A DNA stretch of 64,000 nt from Bacillus luti (lineage in GTDB: Bacteria; Bacillota; Bacilli; Bacillales; Bacillaceae_G): NCBI RefSeq assembly GCF_001884105.1, contig NZ_MACI01000003.1:1-64000 (forward strand), written 5' to 3'. The notes under the pieces were generated by a model that had not been told where the DNA came from, made no database searches, and was given only the letters and a program-made list of their open reading frames with translations. The position numbers and the translations under genes are program-made. Below, piece after piece: positions 1 through 9,166 of the stretch; position 1 is the first letter of the stretch; every line of letters begins with the position of its first letter.

Positions 1-833
1 TTTTTAAAGCAGATGTAGGGAAGACAATTTTATATGCATTAATTGTCGGACTTCCAACTGCAATTATTTCAGGTCCGCTTTACGGGAAATGGATCGGTGC
101 TCGCATACATAAAGAAGTGCCTTTAGATATAGCAGAGCAATTCATTGAAAGAGATAAGAAGAAGGAACTTCCTAGTTTCGGAAATACATTGTTTACTATT
201 TTACTTCCAGTATTTCTAATGCTAGGTGCATCGATTGCGGAAGTAGGGCTAAACAAAACAAGTCAACTTGCACAAGTATTGCATTTTATTGGAGATCCAA
301 TAGTCGCATTATTAATTGCAACGATATATTCCTTCTTTAGCCTTGGCTATGCAAAAGGATTTTCTAAAGATAAAGTATTACAATTTACAAACGATTGCTT
401 AGGACCGATTGCGAACATACTATTAGTTATTGGTGCAGGCGGCGCGTTTAATAAAGTGTTATTAGATTCTGGAATTGGAACGACAATCGCAGAAATGGCG
501 AAAGAATCACATATTTCACCGATATTATTAGGGTGGGGAATTGCTGCACTTATTCGAATTGCAACGGGGTCAGCTACTGTTTCTATGATGACGGCGGCTG
601 GAATAGTCGCGCCAATTGCAGCAAGTACACCAGGAGTAAATGTAGAGTTACTTGCACTTGCAACAGGTGCCGGATCATTAATTTTATCACACGTGAATGA
701 TTCAGGATTTTGGATGATTAAAGAGTATTTCGGAATGACTGTGAAAGAAACATTATTAACTTGGACTGCAATGGAGACGATACTATCTGTTGTAGCACTT
801 GGACTAATTTCGTTATTAAATATATTTGTATAG
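1..833 (+). CDS. gntP: Gluconate permease, GntP family (5' end outside window)
   Basis: This is the C-terminal part of a GntP-family gluconate:H+ symporter in the cytoplasmic membrane. The frame is open from base 3 to the TAG at 831-833, about 276 residues, so the gene starts upstream of the window; the GTG at 117 is only an internal codon. It is highly hydrophobic with several membrane segments. It carries family-like stretches such as GAGGAFNKVLLDSGIG, ATGSATVSMMTAAGI and HVNDSGFWMIKEYFG. The next gene, a 6-phosphogluconate dehydrogenase, begins 18 bases downstream, which fits a gnt operon for gluconate uptake and use. GntP paralogues for other sugar acids exist, but the neighbour supports gluconate. 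Confidence 0.88.
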   Translation, partial: FKADVGKTILYALIVGLPTAIISGPLYGKWIGARIHKEVPLDIAEQFIERDKKKELPSFGNTLFTILLPVFLMLGASIAEVGLNKTSQLAQVLHFIGDPIVALLIATIYSFFSLGYAKGFSKDKVLQFTNDCLGPIANILLVIGAGGAFNKVLLDSGIGTTIAEMAKESHISPILLGWGIAALIRIATGSATVSMMTAAGIVAPIAASTPGVNVELLALATGAGSLILSHVNDSGFWMIKEYFGMTVKETLLTWTAMETILSVVALGLISLLNIFV

Positions 834-851
834 AATGGGAGATTGATTAAT

Positions 852-1748
852 ATGAAACTAGGTTTAATTGGATTAGGAAAAATGGGATTCCCATTAGCTG
901 AACACTTACATGAAGACAAGCATGAAGTAGTTGTATACGATGTAAACAATGAGCTTGTTGAAAAGGCAGGAGAATTAGGGATTACTGCCCGTCATACATT
1001 AAAAGAAATGATTGCTGAACTAGAAGCTCCTCGCACAATTTGGGTAATGGTGCCTGCTGGGGAAGTTGTTGAGTCGGTACTAAAAGATGTATATCCATTA
1101 TTAGACGAAGGCGATATCGTTATTGAAGGCGGAAATTCATTCTATAAAGATACGTTACGCCGTGCTGAAGAAGCGAAAAGCTTTGGATTACATTATGTAG
1201 ATATCGGGACATCGGGTGGTGTAGAAGGAGCTAGATACGGTGCTTGCTTAATGGTCGGTGGAGAAAAAGAAATTTACGATCAATTAGAACCTTTATTTAA
1301 AGATTTAGCAGTAGAGAATGGGTATTCTTATGCAGGACGCGTTGGTAGTGGACATTTCTTAAAAATGGTACATAACGGTATTGAATACGGAATGATGCAA
1401 GCAATCGCTGAAGGATTTGAAGTGTTAGATAAAAGTGATTTTGACTTTAATTATGAAGATGTTGCAAAAGTATGGGCGAACGGATCAGTTATCCGCGGTT
1501 GGTTAATGGACTTAACGGAAAAAGCATTTGCAGAAGATCCTAAACTAGATGGAATTAAAGGTGTGATGAACTCTTCAGGAGAAGGGAAGTGGACTGTTGA
1601 AACTGCACTTGAACTTCAAGCTGCGGCACCAGTAATCGCAATGTCATTATTTATGCGCTACCGTTCTCAGGAAGATGATACATTCCATGGAAAAGTAGTT
1701 TCAGCACTACGTAATCAGTTCGGCGGACATGAAGTTGTGAAGAAATAG
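852..1748 (+). CDS. 6-phosphogluconate dehydrogenase, decarboxylating, short form
   Basis: A cytosolic enzyme predicted to oxidise and decarboxylate 6-phosphogluconate to ribulose 5-phosphate. It has 298 residues from the ATG at 852, preceded by GGGAG at good spacing; a TTG at 843 lies in frame but is less well placed. An N-terminal Rossmann motif GLIGLGKMG is followed by the EGGNSFYKD and DIGTSGGVEGA segments and the KMVHNGIEYGMMQAIAEG substrate-binding region. It is about 170 residues shorter than the long GntZ/GndA type and matches the short YqeC-like form, often NAD-linked (family knowledge). It directly follows gntP, so it probably completes gluconate catabolism. A strong terminator follows. 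Confidence 0.9.
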   Translation: MKLGLIGLGKMGFPLAEHLHEDKHEVVVYDVNNELVEKAGELGITARHTLKEMIAELEAPRTIWVMVPAGEVVESVLKDVYPLLDEGDIVIEGGNSFYKDTLRRAEEAKSFGLHYVDIGTSGGVEGARYGACLMVGGEKEIYDQLEPLFKDLAVENGYSYAGRVGSGHFLKMVHNGIEYGMMQAIAEGFEVLDKSDFDFNYEDVAKVWANGSVIRGWLMDLTEKAFAEDPKLDGIKGVMNSSGEGKWTVETALELQAAAPVIAMSLFMRYRSQEDDTFHGKVVSALRNQFGGHEVVKK

Positions 1749-1760
1749 AAAATGATGTTT

Positions 1761-1797
1761 AAAAAGAAACTTGTGCGTATGTACAAGTTTCTTTTTT
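1761..1797 (+). terminator. Rho-independent terminator after the gluconate genes
   Basis: A stem of AAAGAAACTTGT with its complement around a short loop is followed by a run of T, 12 bases after the dehydrogenase stop. Confidence 0.9.
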
Positions 1798-1800
1798 GCA

Positions 1801-2132
1801 AGTTTATTATGCGTAGTTTACGAAATTGCTATTTTAAAAGTATCAATCAACCATCGTTTCTTTAATACAAATAATAGTTTCAACGTACATTCATTAAACA
1901 ATGTATTCTATATTGTTATTTTTTAAAAATAAAAAAGTTGTAAAAGAAGCATAAGTATACTGAGCAATAAAAGAGAGAAAAATAAATTGTGAAGAATTCA
2001 TACGAAAGTATGAGTTCTTTTTTACGTCTATCATACTATTTTATCAACATAGTTCACTCTTTATATTGTGTTTTGTATAGAAATTTCTGATAATATATAA
2101 GTATAACTTGAAAACAAAGGGGAGAAAGCATT
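1801..2132 (+). other. Intergenic stretch with an orphan terminator-like hairpin
   Basis: This AT-rich gap contains no convincing gene. At about 1992-2023 an imperfect stem (AGAATTCATAC, GAAA loop, GTATGAGTTCT) runs into a T tract. It lies about 110 bases before the FMN reductase start, so it could be an attenuator or the end of an unseen small RNA. The ribosome binding site of the next gene (AAAGGGGAG) is at the end of the gap. Confidence 0.4.
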
Positions 2133-2669
2133 ATGAAACTAGTTGTTATTAACGGTACACCAAGAAAATTCGGTAGAACGCGAGTGGTGGCAAAATATAT
2201 TGCAGATCAATTTGAAGGGGAGTTATACGATTTAGCAGTAGAAGAGCTTCCTTTATATAACGGTGAAGAATCGCAACGTGATTTAGAGGCAGTAAAAAAA
2301 TTAAAAGCGTTAGTGAAAGCAGCAGATGGTGTAGTACTATGTACACCAGAATATCATAATGCGATGAGCGGAGCGCTGAAAAATTCGTTAGATTACTTAA
2401 GTAGTAGTGAATTCATCCATAAACCTGTTGCATTACTTGCAGTTGCAGGAGGTGGTAAAGGCGGAATTAACGCATTAAATAGTATGCGTACGGTTGCTAG
2501 AGGGGTATACGCAAATGCAATCCCGAAACAAGTGGTGCTTGATGGACTTCATGTGCAAGACGGTGAACTTGGGGAAGATGCAAAACCATTAATTCATGAT
2601 CTTGTTAAAGAATTAAAAGCATATATGAGCGTTTATAAAGAGGTGAAAAAACAACTAGGGGTTGAGTAA
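2133..2669 (+). CDS. NAD(P)H-dependent FMN reductase / azoreductase-type flavoprotein
   Basis: A 178-residue cytosolic protein of the NADPH-dependent FMN reductase (flavodoxin-like) family, expected to pass electrons from NAD(P)H to FMN and on to quinones, azo dyes or chromate. The N-terminal phosphate loop INGTPRKFGRT binds FMN phosphate. The TPEYHNAMSGALKNSLDYLS segment is the classic family signature around residues 77-97. The ATG at 2133 follows AAAGGGGAG. The downstream MFS gene begins at its stop codon, so the two were probably co-transcribed. The physiological substrate cannot be told from sequence. Confidence 0.85.
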   Translation: MKLVVINGTPRKFGRTRVVAKYIADQFEGELYDLAVEELPLYNGEESQRDLEAVKKLKALVKAADGVVLCTPEYHNAMSGALKNSLDYLSSSEFIHKPVALLAVAGGGKGGINALNSMRTVARGVYANAIPKQVVLDGLHVQDGELGEDAKPLIHDLVKELKAYMSVYKEVKKQLGVE

Positions 2670-2670
2670 A

Positions 2671-3899
2671 GTGTCAACTCTGTATAAAGATTCTCGCTTG
2701 TATTACATTCTAGGAGCCAATAGTTTATCCGCTATTGGTTCCGGGATTGTTATGATAACGATTCCGTGGTTGTTGATTAAAGAGAGTGGAGGAGATACAA
2801 CGTTTGGTTATGTATCCATCCTCTCAACTCTTATTATGTTTTTACTAACACCGTTTATTGGGCAAAGTATTGATCGTTTCTCAAGAAAATCTTTATTGTT
2901 ATGTAATGAAGGTATTGGGATAGTCATTATAGGAATGATGGCTATATGGGGATTTACTGGACAACCGTATCATTCTATTCACTATATACTTATTTATATA
3001 GCTGGATCATTCTACTATTTATTATTTTATCCTACAATATTTGCGTTCAACCAAGAGATATTTCCAGCAGAGCATTATAAAAATTTAAGTGGGACAATGG
3101 AAATACAAGGACAGTTAACTCAAGTTATTTCTGAGCAGCTGCTAGCTTCCTTATTGAAATCATTTCTTTAAAATGGATCTTGTTAGTAGATATGTTAACT
3201 TTTGCAGGAGCCTTCGCCCTTTTCTTGTGTATACCATACGTAAAGAAAAAGGAAGTAAAAAGGAAAGTAACATTTAAGAAGCAATTGTTCGAAGGAATTC
3301 ACTTTATGAAAAAACGTCCTAAGCTCTTTTGGTTCTTACTTGCCACTTATATGCCATTTATAGGTGTCATGATGGCAAATTATTTAATACCGGTTTATAT
3401 TTCGGATATACTCAAAGCCAAGGCCTCTGTATACGCAATAGAGGGCATGATGTACGGTGTCGGAGCGGTTGTTGCAGGGATCTGTATTCCACTCATAATG
3501 AAATATGTCAAAACAGAAGTTTCAATCGTTATGACGATGTTCATTTATGTAATTTCAATTACCGCAATGATTATTGAACCTTCAGTATTATTTTTATATG
3601 GACTAGCGATTTTTCATGCGATTGGAAATGCGGGGACAAGAGTGGCGAGAAATGTATTGATGATGGAGGAAATCCCAAATGAAATAATGGGACGTGTAGA
3701 CAGTTTATTTCGATTAATTGGTACAGGAATACGAATTGTATTATTAATGCTGTTTACAGCTGGTGTATCTAAAGCTGGGGTAATGCTCCCGTTTTACGTA
3801 CTTAGCTGTATATTGATTCTATCATTAGGAATTGCTCTTTATTATGTATATTCACAACGTAAAGTAGGGACGAACGTTTCTAATAAATCAATCGTTTAA
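2671..3899 (+). pseudogene. MFS transporter broken by a frameshift
   Basis: Two adjacent frames together encode one major facilitator protein of about 410 residues, the usual length. The N-terminal half, from the GTG at 2671 after AGGGG, stops at 3171. The C-terminal half is open without a start codon through this region and ends at 3899. Reading the second frame upstream gives ASFLIEIISLKWILLVDM, which continues the first half naturally. The break therefore lies near 3140-3147 and is explained by loss of one base, for example one G in CTGCTAGC. It could be a true inactivation or a sequencing error. The gene abuts the FMN reductase. Substrate unknown. Confidence 0.82.
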
Positions 3900-3962
3900 A
3901 AAAACCTTCTGCCTTCCTTTCTTTTTTTATATAATAAAAAGAAAGGGAGTGCAAACGTATAT

Positions 3963-4520
3963 ATGAACAAATGGATATTACTTATAATCTTATTATTACC
4001 TCCACTATACATCCTTTATATGACGTTTCGAATGAAGAAAGTTGCTCGTGAAAAGTTGAGTCATCACTCTCCATACGTTCTTATATTAGGTGCAAAGTTA
4101 TTTGGAGATAAACCATCTTTATCTCTTCAAAATCGGTTAGATATAGCGTTGGAATATTTATATTCTCATCCTGAAGTGAAAGTAATTGTTTCAGGTGGTC
4201 AAGGAGAAGATGAAGATATACCAGAAGCTCACAGTATGAGAAACTACTTAATAGTACACGGTATAGACGAGAGTCGTATTTTAATGGAGGATCGCTCTAC
4301 AAATACGTATGAAAATTTAAAGTTTAGTATGGATTTATATGATTTAGAGCATGCAGTAGTTGTAAGCAATACGTATCACTTATATCGAACGAAAATAATT
4401 GCAAAACGTTTAGGAATGAAGATGGAGGCATTAGCTGCTGAAACACCAATACGTTCTAAGAGAAAAATGTATGTGCGTGAATATGCTGCAATAATGAAAA
4501 CAATATTGTTCGACCGTTAG
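3963..4520 (+). CDS. YdcF/SanA-like DUF218 membrane protein
   Basis: A 185-residue protein with one N-terminal membrane segment (about residues 4-20) and a DUF218 domain. The family pattern is clear: an early strand YVLILGAKL, then VKVIVSGGQGEDEDIPEA, then ESRILMEDRSTNTYENLKFS, and VVVSNTYHLYRT. In other bacteria such proteins affect envelope or vancomycin permeability, but no reaction is established. The short gap upstream holds an inverted repeat of CCTTTCTTTTT-type sequence at about 3916-3946. A terminator follows the stop codon. It looks like a single-gene unit. Confidence 0.78.
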   Translation: MNKWILLIILLLPPLYILYMTFRMKKVAREKLSHHSPYVLILGAKLFGDKPSLSLQNRLDIALEYLYSHPEVKVIVSGGQGEDEDIPEAHSMRNYLIVHGIDESRILMEDRSTNTYENLKFSMDLYDLEHAVVVSNTYHLYRTKIIAKRLGMKMEALAAETPIRSKRKMYVREYAAIMKTILFDR

Positions 4521-4544
4521 GGCTCAAATGGGAGCTCTTTTTTA
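4519..4544 (+). terminator. Terminator after the DUF218 gene
   Basis: GGGCTC and GAGCTC arms (one G-U pair) enclose a short loop and are followed by six T. The stem begins within the stop codon region. Confidence 0.75.
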
Positions 4545-4620
4545 ATTTTAAAGCGTATCATTTGAAAAGAATTCCATATTCCATCAAAATAAAGGAAACA
4601 ACAATAAAGGAGTTGTGTTT

Positions 4621-5568
4621 GTGATTCAGTTTAATCATGTGTCAAAATCGTATGATGATGGCACAAAAGCAGTGGATTCATTGCATTTAGAAATTAAAAA
4701 AGGAGAATTCTTTGTTCTCATTGGTCCGAGTGGTTGCGGGAAAACAACGACAATGAAGATGATTAATCGTTTAATTGAAACGACAGAAGGTTCAATTTTA
4801 ATCGATGGAAAAGATATTCAACAATATAATATAAACGAATTACGTTGGAATATAGGATATGTGTTGCAGCAAATTGCTTTATTTCCGCATATGACAATCG
4901 CTGAAAATATTTCAGTTGTTCCTGAAATGAGAAAATGGACCAAAAAAGAAATAAAAGCGCGAGTCGATGACTTGTTACAGATGGTTGGGCTCGATCCAGA
5001 TGTTTATCGCGATCGTATGCCTGATGAATTATCAGGAGGGCAAAAACAACGTGTTGGTGTTGTACGGGCATTAGCCGCAAACCCGAAAATTGTTCTTATG
5101 GATGAACCGTTTAGCGCATTAGATCCATTAAGTAGGGAACAACTTCAGAAGGATATCGTACAATTACAAAAAAAGATTCAAAAAACAATCGTGTTCGTAA
5201 CGCATGATATGCAAGAGGCATTATCACTTGGAGATCGTATTTGTATTATGAAAGAAGGAAAAGTTGTTCAATTAGATACACCAGAAGGGATTATACATAA
5301 TCCGAAAAATGAATTTGTAGAGGAGTTCATTGGAAATCGTGGACGACATTGGTATGAAGGGCTGAATATAGAAGATGTATTGCCACTAGACGATAGTATA
5401 CGAGTAGAGGGGACTGCTTTATCTGTACATTCTTCTTTACAAGAGGCGCTAGTTCGCTTACAAGCTGAAGAATCAGTGCCGGTTGAAGAGAATGGGGAAT
5501 ATGTTGGCATGTTAACAAGTCGGCATATTGTTAAATATATTGTTGAACAAATGAAGGAAAGAGGTTAA
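4621..5568 (+). CDS. Osmoprotectant (glycine betaine/choline-type) ABC transporter, ATP-binding subunit
   Basis: A 315-residue ABC ATPase of the OpuCA/OpuBA (QAT) family that energises uptake of compatible solutes. Visible motifs are Walker A GPSGCGKTT (about residue 36), the Q loop, the signature LSGGQKQR (about 137), Walker B IVLMDEP and the H loop VFVTHD. The C-terminal 60 residues include part of a CBS-like regulatory region (VPVEENGEYVGMLT). GTG at 4621 is preferred because AAAGGAG sits 8 bases before it; the GTG at 4615 is only 2 bases from that site. The next gene, 3 bases downstream, is the fused permease and binding protein, so the two form one operon. Confidence 0.88.
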   Translation: MIQFNHVSKSYDDGTKAVDSLHLEIKKGEFFVLIGPSGCGKTTTMKMINRLIETTEGSILIDGKDIQQYNINELRWNIGYVLQQIALFPHMTIAENISVVPEMRKWTKKEIKARVDDLLQMVGLDPDVYRDRMPDELSGGQKQRVGVVRALAANPKIVLMDEPFSALDPLSREQLQKDIVQLQKKIQKTIVFVTHDMQEALSLGDRICIMKEGKVVQLDTPEGIIHNPKNEFVEEFIGNRGRHWYEGLNIEDVLPLDDSIRVEGTALSVHSSLQEALVRLQAEESVPVEENGEYVGMLTSRHIVKYIVEQMKERG

Positions 5569-5571
5569 ACA

Positions 5572-7083
5572 GTGGCTGATTTTATTCAAACGTTCCAAGA
5601 ACGAAAAATAGAATTATTAAGTGCATTAAGTGAGCATTTACAAATATCACTTATTTCACTATTTTTTGCAGTAATGATTGCGGTGCCGCTCGGCATTTTA
5701 TTAACGAGAAAAGAACGAATGGCTGAATTTATAATCGGGACGTCTGCAGTTATGCAGACGGTGCCATCACTTGCATTACTCGGACTATTAATTCCGTTAG
5801 TAGGTATAGGAAAACTTCCGGCCATTATTGCATTAGTTGTGTATGCACTATTACCTATTTTACGCAATACATATACAGGGATACGGGAATTAGATGAATC
5901 TCTAATAGAAGCAGCAAGAGCTATGGGGATGAATAGCTGGAGAAGACTGTGGAAGGTAGAGCTTCCTCTTGCATTACCAATTATTATGGCCGGTATTCGT
6001 ACGGCGATGGTATTAATTGTTGGAACGGCTACATTAGCAGCTCTTATAGGTGCTGGTGGGCTCGGTAAACTCATATTATTAGGTATCGATCGAAATGATC
6101 ATGGACTTATCATTTTAGGGGCCGTACCAGCCGCGTTACTCGCTTTATTCTTTGATGTAGTGCTTCGAGTACTTGAGAGTCCAAAACGCTCTTCTAAGCG
6201 TGTTATATTGACGATATGTATTGTTTGTTTAATGATTGCTTCTCCATTTCTTTGGAATACACAAAAGAAAGATATTGTTATTGCCGGCAAACTTGGATCA
6301 GAACCTGAAATTTTAATCCAAATGTATAAGCAACTTATCGAACAAGATACCGATTTACATGTAGAATTAAAACCAGGTCTTGGAAAAACAGCATTTGTAT
6401 TTGAAGCGCTAAAATCCGGAGAAGTAGATATATATCCTGAATTTTCGGGAACAGCTCTATCTACTTTTGTGAAAGAAGAACCGAAGAGCACAAATCGTGA
6501 GGAAGTATATGAACAGGCTCGCATTGGAATGGAAAAGAAATATGATATGAAAATGTTAAAGCCAATGGAGTATAACAATACATATGCATTAGCTATGCCG
6601 AAAAAAATAGCAGATCAAAATAATATAAATACAATTTCTGATTTAGGAAATGTTGCACAAAGTGCTAAAGTAGGATTTACATTAGAATTTGCTGATCGTG
6701 AAGATGGTTATAAAGGTATGCAAAAGTTATATAACTATAAGTTTTCAAATGTGAAAACGATGGAACCGAAGCTACGTTATAGCGCAATTCAATCTGGGGA
6801 TGTTAACGTAATTGATGCATATTCAACAGATAGTGAACTGGAGCAATACGGACTTAAAGTGTTAAAAGATGATAAAGGGCTATTCCCGCCTTATCAAGGG
6901 GCACCATTATTAAGAAAAGAGACATTACAGAAATATCCTGAACTTGAACAAGTATTAAATAAATTGGCTGGAAAGATTACAGATGAAGAAATGAGAAAAA
7001 TGAATTATGAAGTAAATGTAAATGGTAAAAGTAGCGAAGAAGTCGCAAAACAATTTTTACAAAAAGAGAAGTTACTTCGTTAA
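5572..7083 (+). CDS. Osmoprotectant ABC transporter permease fused to substrate-binding domain
   Basis: A 503-residue fusion. Residues about 1-205 are a membrane permease with the EAA-like loop SLIEAARAMGMNSWRRLWKVELP and the IGAGGLGKLILLGI segment. After a further membrane segment near 213-230, residues about 235-500 form an OpuAC/OpuBC-type betaine-binding domain (GSEPEILIQMYKQLIE, ALKSGEVDIYPEFSGTAL, PPYQGAPLLRK). The binding domain would face outwards. This gene pair therefore needs only two polypeptides instead of the four of OpuC. Start GTG 5572, with GAAAGAGG inside the end of the ATPase gene. A strong terminator follows. Confidence 0.88.
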   Translation: MADFIQTFQERKIELLSALSEHLQISLISLFFAVMIAVPLGILLTRKERMAEFIIGTSAVMQTVPSLALLGLLIPLVGIGKLPAIIALVVYALLPILRNTYTGIRELDESLIEAARAMGMNSWRRLWKVELPLALPIIMAGIRTAMVLIVGTATLAALIGAGGLGKLILLGIDRNDHGLIILGAVPAALLALFFDVVLRVLESPKRSSKRVILTICIVCLMIASPFLWNTQKKDIVIAGKLGSEPEILIQMYKQLIEQDTDLHVELKPGLGKTAFVFEALKSGEVDIYPEFSGTALSTFVKEEPKSTNREEVYEQARIGMEKKYDMKMLKPMEYNNTYALAMPKKIADQNNINTISDLGNVAQSAKVGFTLEFADREDGYKGMQKLYNYKFSNVKTMEPKLRYSAIQSGDVNVIDAYSTDSELEQYGLKVLKDDKGLFPPYQGAPLLRKETLQKYPELEQVLNKLAGKITDEEMRKMNYEVNVNGKSSEEVAKQFLQKEKLLR

Positions 7084-7120
7084 TTTTACAATAAATATAC
7101 AAATTTATCTGTCTAAAATG

Positions 7121-7150
7121 ACCGTTCATTACAAAATGAACGGTTTTTTT
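7121..7150 (+). terminator. Terminator of the osmoprotectant transporter operon
   Basis: A perfect ACCGTTCATT/AATGAACGGT stem with a short ACAA-containing loop and seven T. Confidence 0.92.
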
Positions 7151-7296
7151 GTGCATACTTATACATTTTTTCAAAAAAGTATTCCATTTTTCTTCATTTT
7201 CTTTTAGAATAAGTAATGTTTTCCTGAAAAAATATAAGAGAAACGTCTATTAGAGAAAAAGGTGACTTTAATAGTTGAACGAACATAACACCTAGA

Positions 7297-8724
7297 ATGA
7301 CAGATGGGGTGGTACAAATAGAAAAGAAGTTAGGATTTTTTCCATTAATCGCATTAGTAGTTGGAACAATGGTTGGTGGCGGTGTTTTTAGCTTACCGCA
7401 TGATTTAGCAGTAGGAGCAAATAGTGGTGCAACAATAATCGGTTGGTGTATTACAGCGATGGGAATGATCCCACTTGCGCTCGTATATCAAACGTTAGCA
7501 AGAAAAAAACCGGAGCTTGAGGGTGGAATTTATAGTTATGCACGAGCTGGCTTCGGTGAATATATTGGATTTAATAGTGCGTGGGGATATTGGCTAGCAG
7601 GAATATTAGGAAATGTCGCAACCATTATGTTGCTGTTTAGTACATTAGGTTATTTCTTCCCGATTTTTAAAGGGGGAAATAATGTTGCGTCAATTGTAGG
7701 TGCATCACTTTTATTATGGACACTTCATTTTCTAATTTTATTTGGAATTCGTGAAGCTTCCATTATGAATGTTATCGCAACAATAGGAAAACTTGTTCCG
7801 ATTGTATTATTTATTGTTGTAATGGTGACGGCGTTTCGTTGGGATACATTTACACATGACTTTTGGGGAGAAGGAACAATTTCAGTTTCCTCTGTACTTG
7901 GTCAAGTGAAAAATACAATGCTTGTAACTCTTTGGGTGTTCATTGGGGTTGAAGGAGCAGTTGTGTTATCTGGAAGAGCGAAAAATAGCCGAGATGTTGG
8001 AAAAGCGACAGTACTTGGATTAATTTTAGTAATGTCTATATATATTTTAATTTCAGTTTTATCAATGGGAGCGATGACAAGAGGAGAACTTTCCGCTTTA
8101 GAAACCCCGTCAATGGGACATGTATTAGAACATGTTGTTGGACCATGGGGGGCAGTTGCGATTAACATTGGTTTAGTTGCTTCACTAGTAGGTACGCTAA
8201 TTGGTTGGTTTTTACTTGTTTCTGAAATTTCTCATGTAGCAGGAAAAGATGGTGTGTTTCCGAAAGTCTTTACGAAAACAAATAAAAAGCAAACGCCGCA
8301 TATGGCATTATGGATCTCAAATGGTGTTGCCCAGACTATATTTATAATCGTTCTGTTTTCAGAATCAACATATCAAATTATGTATTTCATAGCATCAACA
8401 TCAATTTTAGTACCATATTTATTATCAGCTTTATTCCAATTTAAATTGGTAATTACAAATGAACTAAAAGATGCAAAAGTAAAAAATGGTTCGCTCGCTT
8501 TAATTGCTTCTATTTACTCTGTATGGCTTATTTATGCAGCTGGTTTGAAGAATTTATTGCTCGTTTCAATCGTATATGGAATCGGGATCATTGTTTACAT
8601 GTATGCAAGAAAAGAAAAAGGGAATCGTTGTTTTACTGGCATAGAGAGATATGTAATGTGGGCAATTGTAATTGCAGCTGTCACATCTCTTTATATGTTG
8701 TTAACTGGAAATATAAAAATGTAA
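7297..8724 (+). CDS. APC-family basic amino acid/polyamine antiporter (arginine/ornithine type)
   Basis: A 475-residue integral membrane transporter with about 12-13 hydrophobic segments. The N-terminal PLIALVVGTMVGGGVFSLPHDL is the substrate-binding unwound helix of APC transporters, and GGIYSYARAGFGEYIGFNSAWGYWLAG is the second family signature. Length and pattern fit the arginine/ornithine or lysine antiporter group; the exact substrate is inferred only. ATG 7297 has no good ribosome binding site just before it. A GGGGTGG lies inside the first codons (7305-7311) but no standard start follows it. It stands alone, ended by a terminator. Confidence 0.8.
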   Translation: MTDGVVQIEKKLGFFPLIALVVGTMVGGGVFSLPHDLAVGANSGATIIGWCITAMGMIPLALVYQTLARKKPELEGGIYSYARAGFGEYIGFNSAWGYWLAGILGNVATIMLLFSTLGYFFPIFKGGNNVASIVGASLLLWTLHFLILFGIREASIMNVIATIGKLVPIVLFIVVMVTAFRWDTFTHDFWGEGTISVSSVLGQVKNTMLVTLWVFIGVEGAVVLSGRAKNSRDVGKATVLGLILVMSIYILISVLSMGAMTRGELSALETPSMGHVLEHVVGPWGAVAINIGLVASLVGTLIGWFLLVSEISHVAGKDGVFPKVFTKTNKKQTPHMALWISNGVAQTIFIIVLFSESTYQIMYFIASTSILVPYLLSALFQFKLVITNELKDAKVKNGSLALIASIYSVWLIYAAGLKNLLLVSIVYGIGIIVYMYARKEKGNRCFTGIERYVMWAIVIAAVTSLYMLLTGNIKM

Positions 8725-8752
8725 AAGTCCTTTTCATTTAAAGGGCTTTTTT
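8723..8752 (+). terminator. Terminator after the amino acid antiporter
   Basis: An AAAGTCCTTT/AAAGGGCTTT stem with wobble pairs and a T run overlaps the stop codon. Confidence 0.8.
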
Positions 8753-8800
8753 CTTTGTTTGGAGAATATTTAATACATAAGATATTCAGGAGGGATGAAA

Positions 8801-9061
8801 ATGGAAGAAAAAGAACAGTTGTCTCGAATAATTGATTTAGCCAGCGAGTTAAGGAAAGTATTAGTACAAGAATCCTTTTTTAATCATCATCCTGAACTAC
8901 GAGGAGTGATTGAAAATTTAGCGAGTTCTGTAGAGAATTTAGCGGGATTACAGCAAAATAAAGATGAAAATGCAGAAGATCGATTACGATACGTACTTGC
9001 TAAAATGAAAATTGCTCACAACGCTATTTTACAGGAGAAAAAAGCATTTCCTTCTCATTAA
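8801..9061 (+). CDS. Small conserved-looking hypothetical protein
   Basis: An 86-residue, mostly helical, charged protein with no signal peptide or membrane segment. I do not recognise a family. AGGAGGG at 8788-8794 abuts an in-frame ATG at 8795, too close to use, so ATG 8801 is the likely start. It has its own terminator and lies just before the McrB-like gene, but nothing links it to that system. Confidence 0.65.
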   Translation: MEEKEQLSRIIDLASELRKVLVQESFFNHHPELRGVIENLASSVENLAGLQQNKDENAEDRLRYVLAKMKIAHNAILQEKKAFPSH

Positions 9062-9078
9062 TATATGTTTTAATTATG

Positions 9079-9106
9079 AACCTGACGGATAACGTCAGGT
9101 TTTTTA
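9079..9106 (+). terminator. Terminator after the 86-residue protein gene
   Basis: AACCTGACG/CGTCAGGTT stem with a short loop and a T run. Confidence 0.9.
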
Positions 9107-9166
9107 TTTCTAGTTTTTCTTTTCTTTCATACACTAAGAATAGTATGAAAAAAGAAGGTGACTAAG

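Noticed and set aside
347..949. Open frame of 200 codons on the minus strand across gntP and the following gene start
   Set aside because: It is antisense to a well-supported permease, spans two plus-strand genes, has no ribosome site and no sensible product.
5586..6578. Two minus-strand frames (162 and 159 codons) opposite the osmoprotectant permease gene
   Set aside because: Shadows of a high-confidence plus-strand gene, with Ser/Ile-rich translations and no initiation signals.
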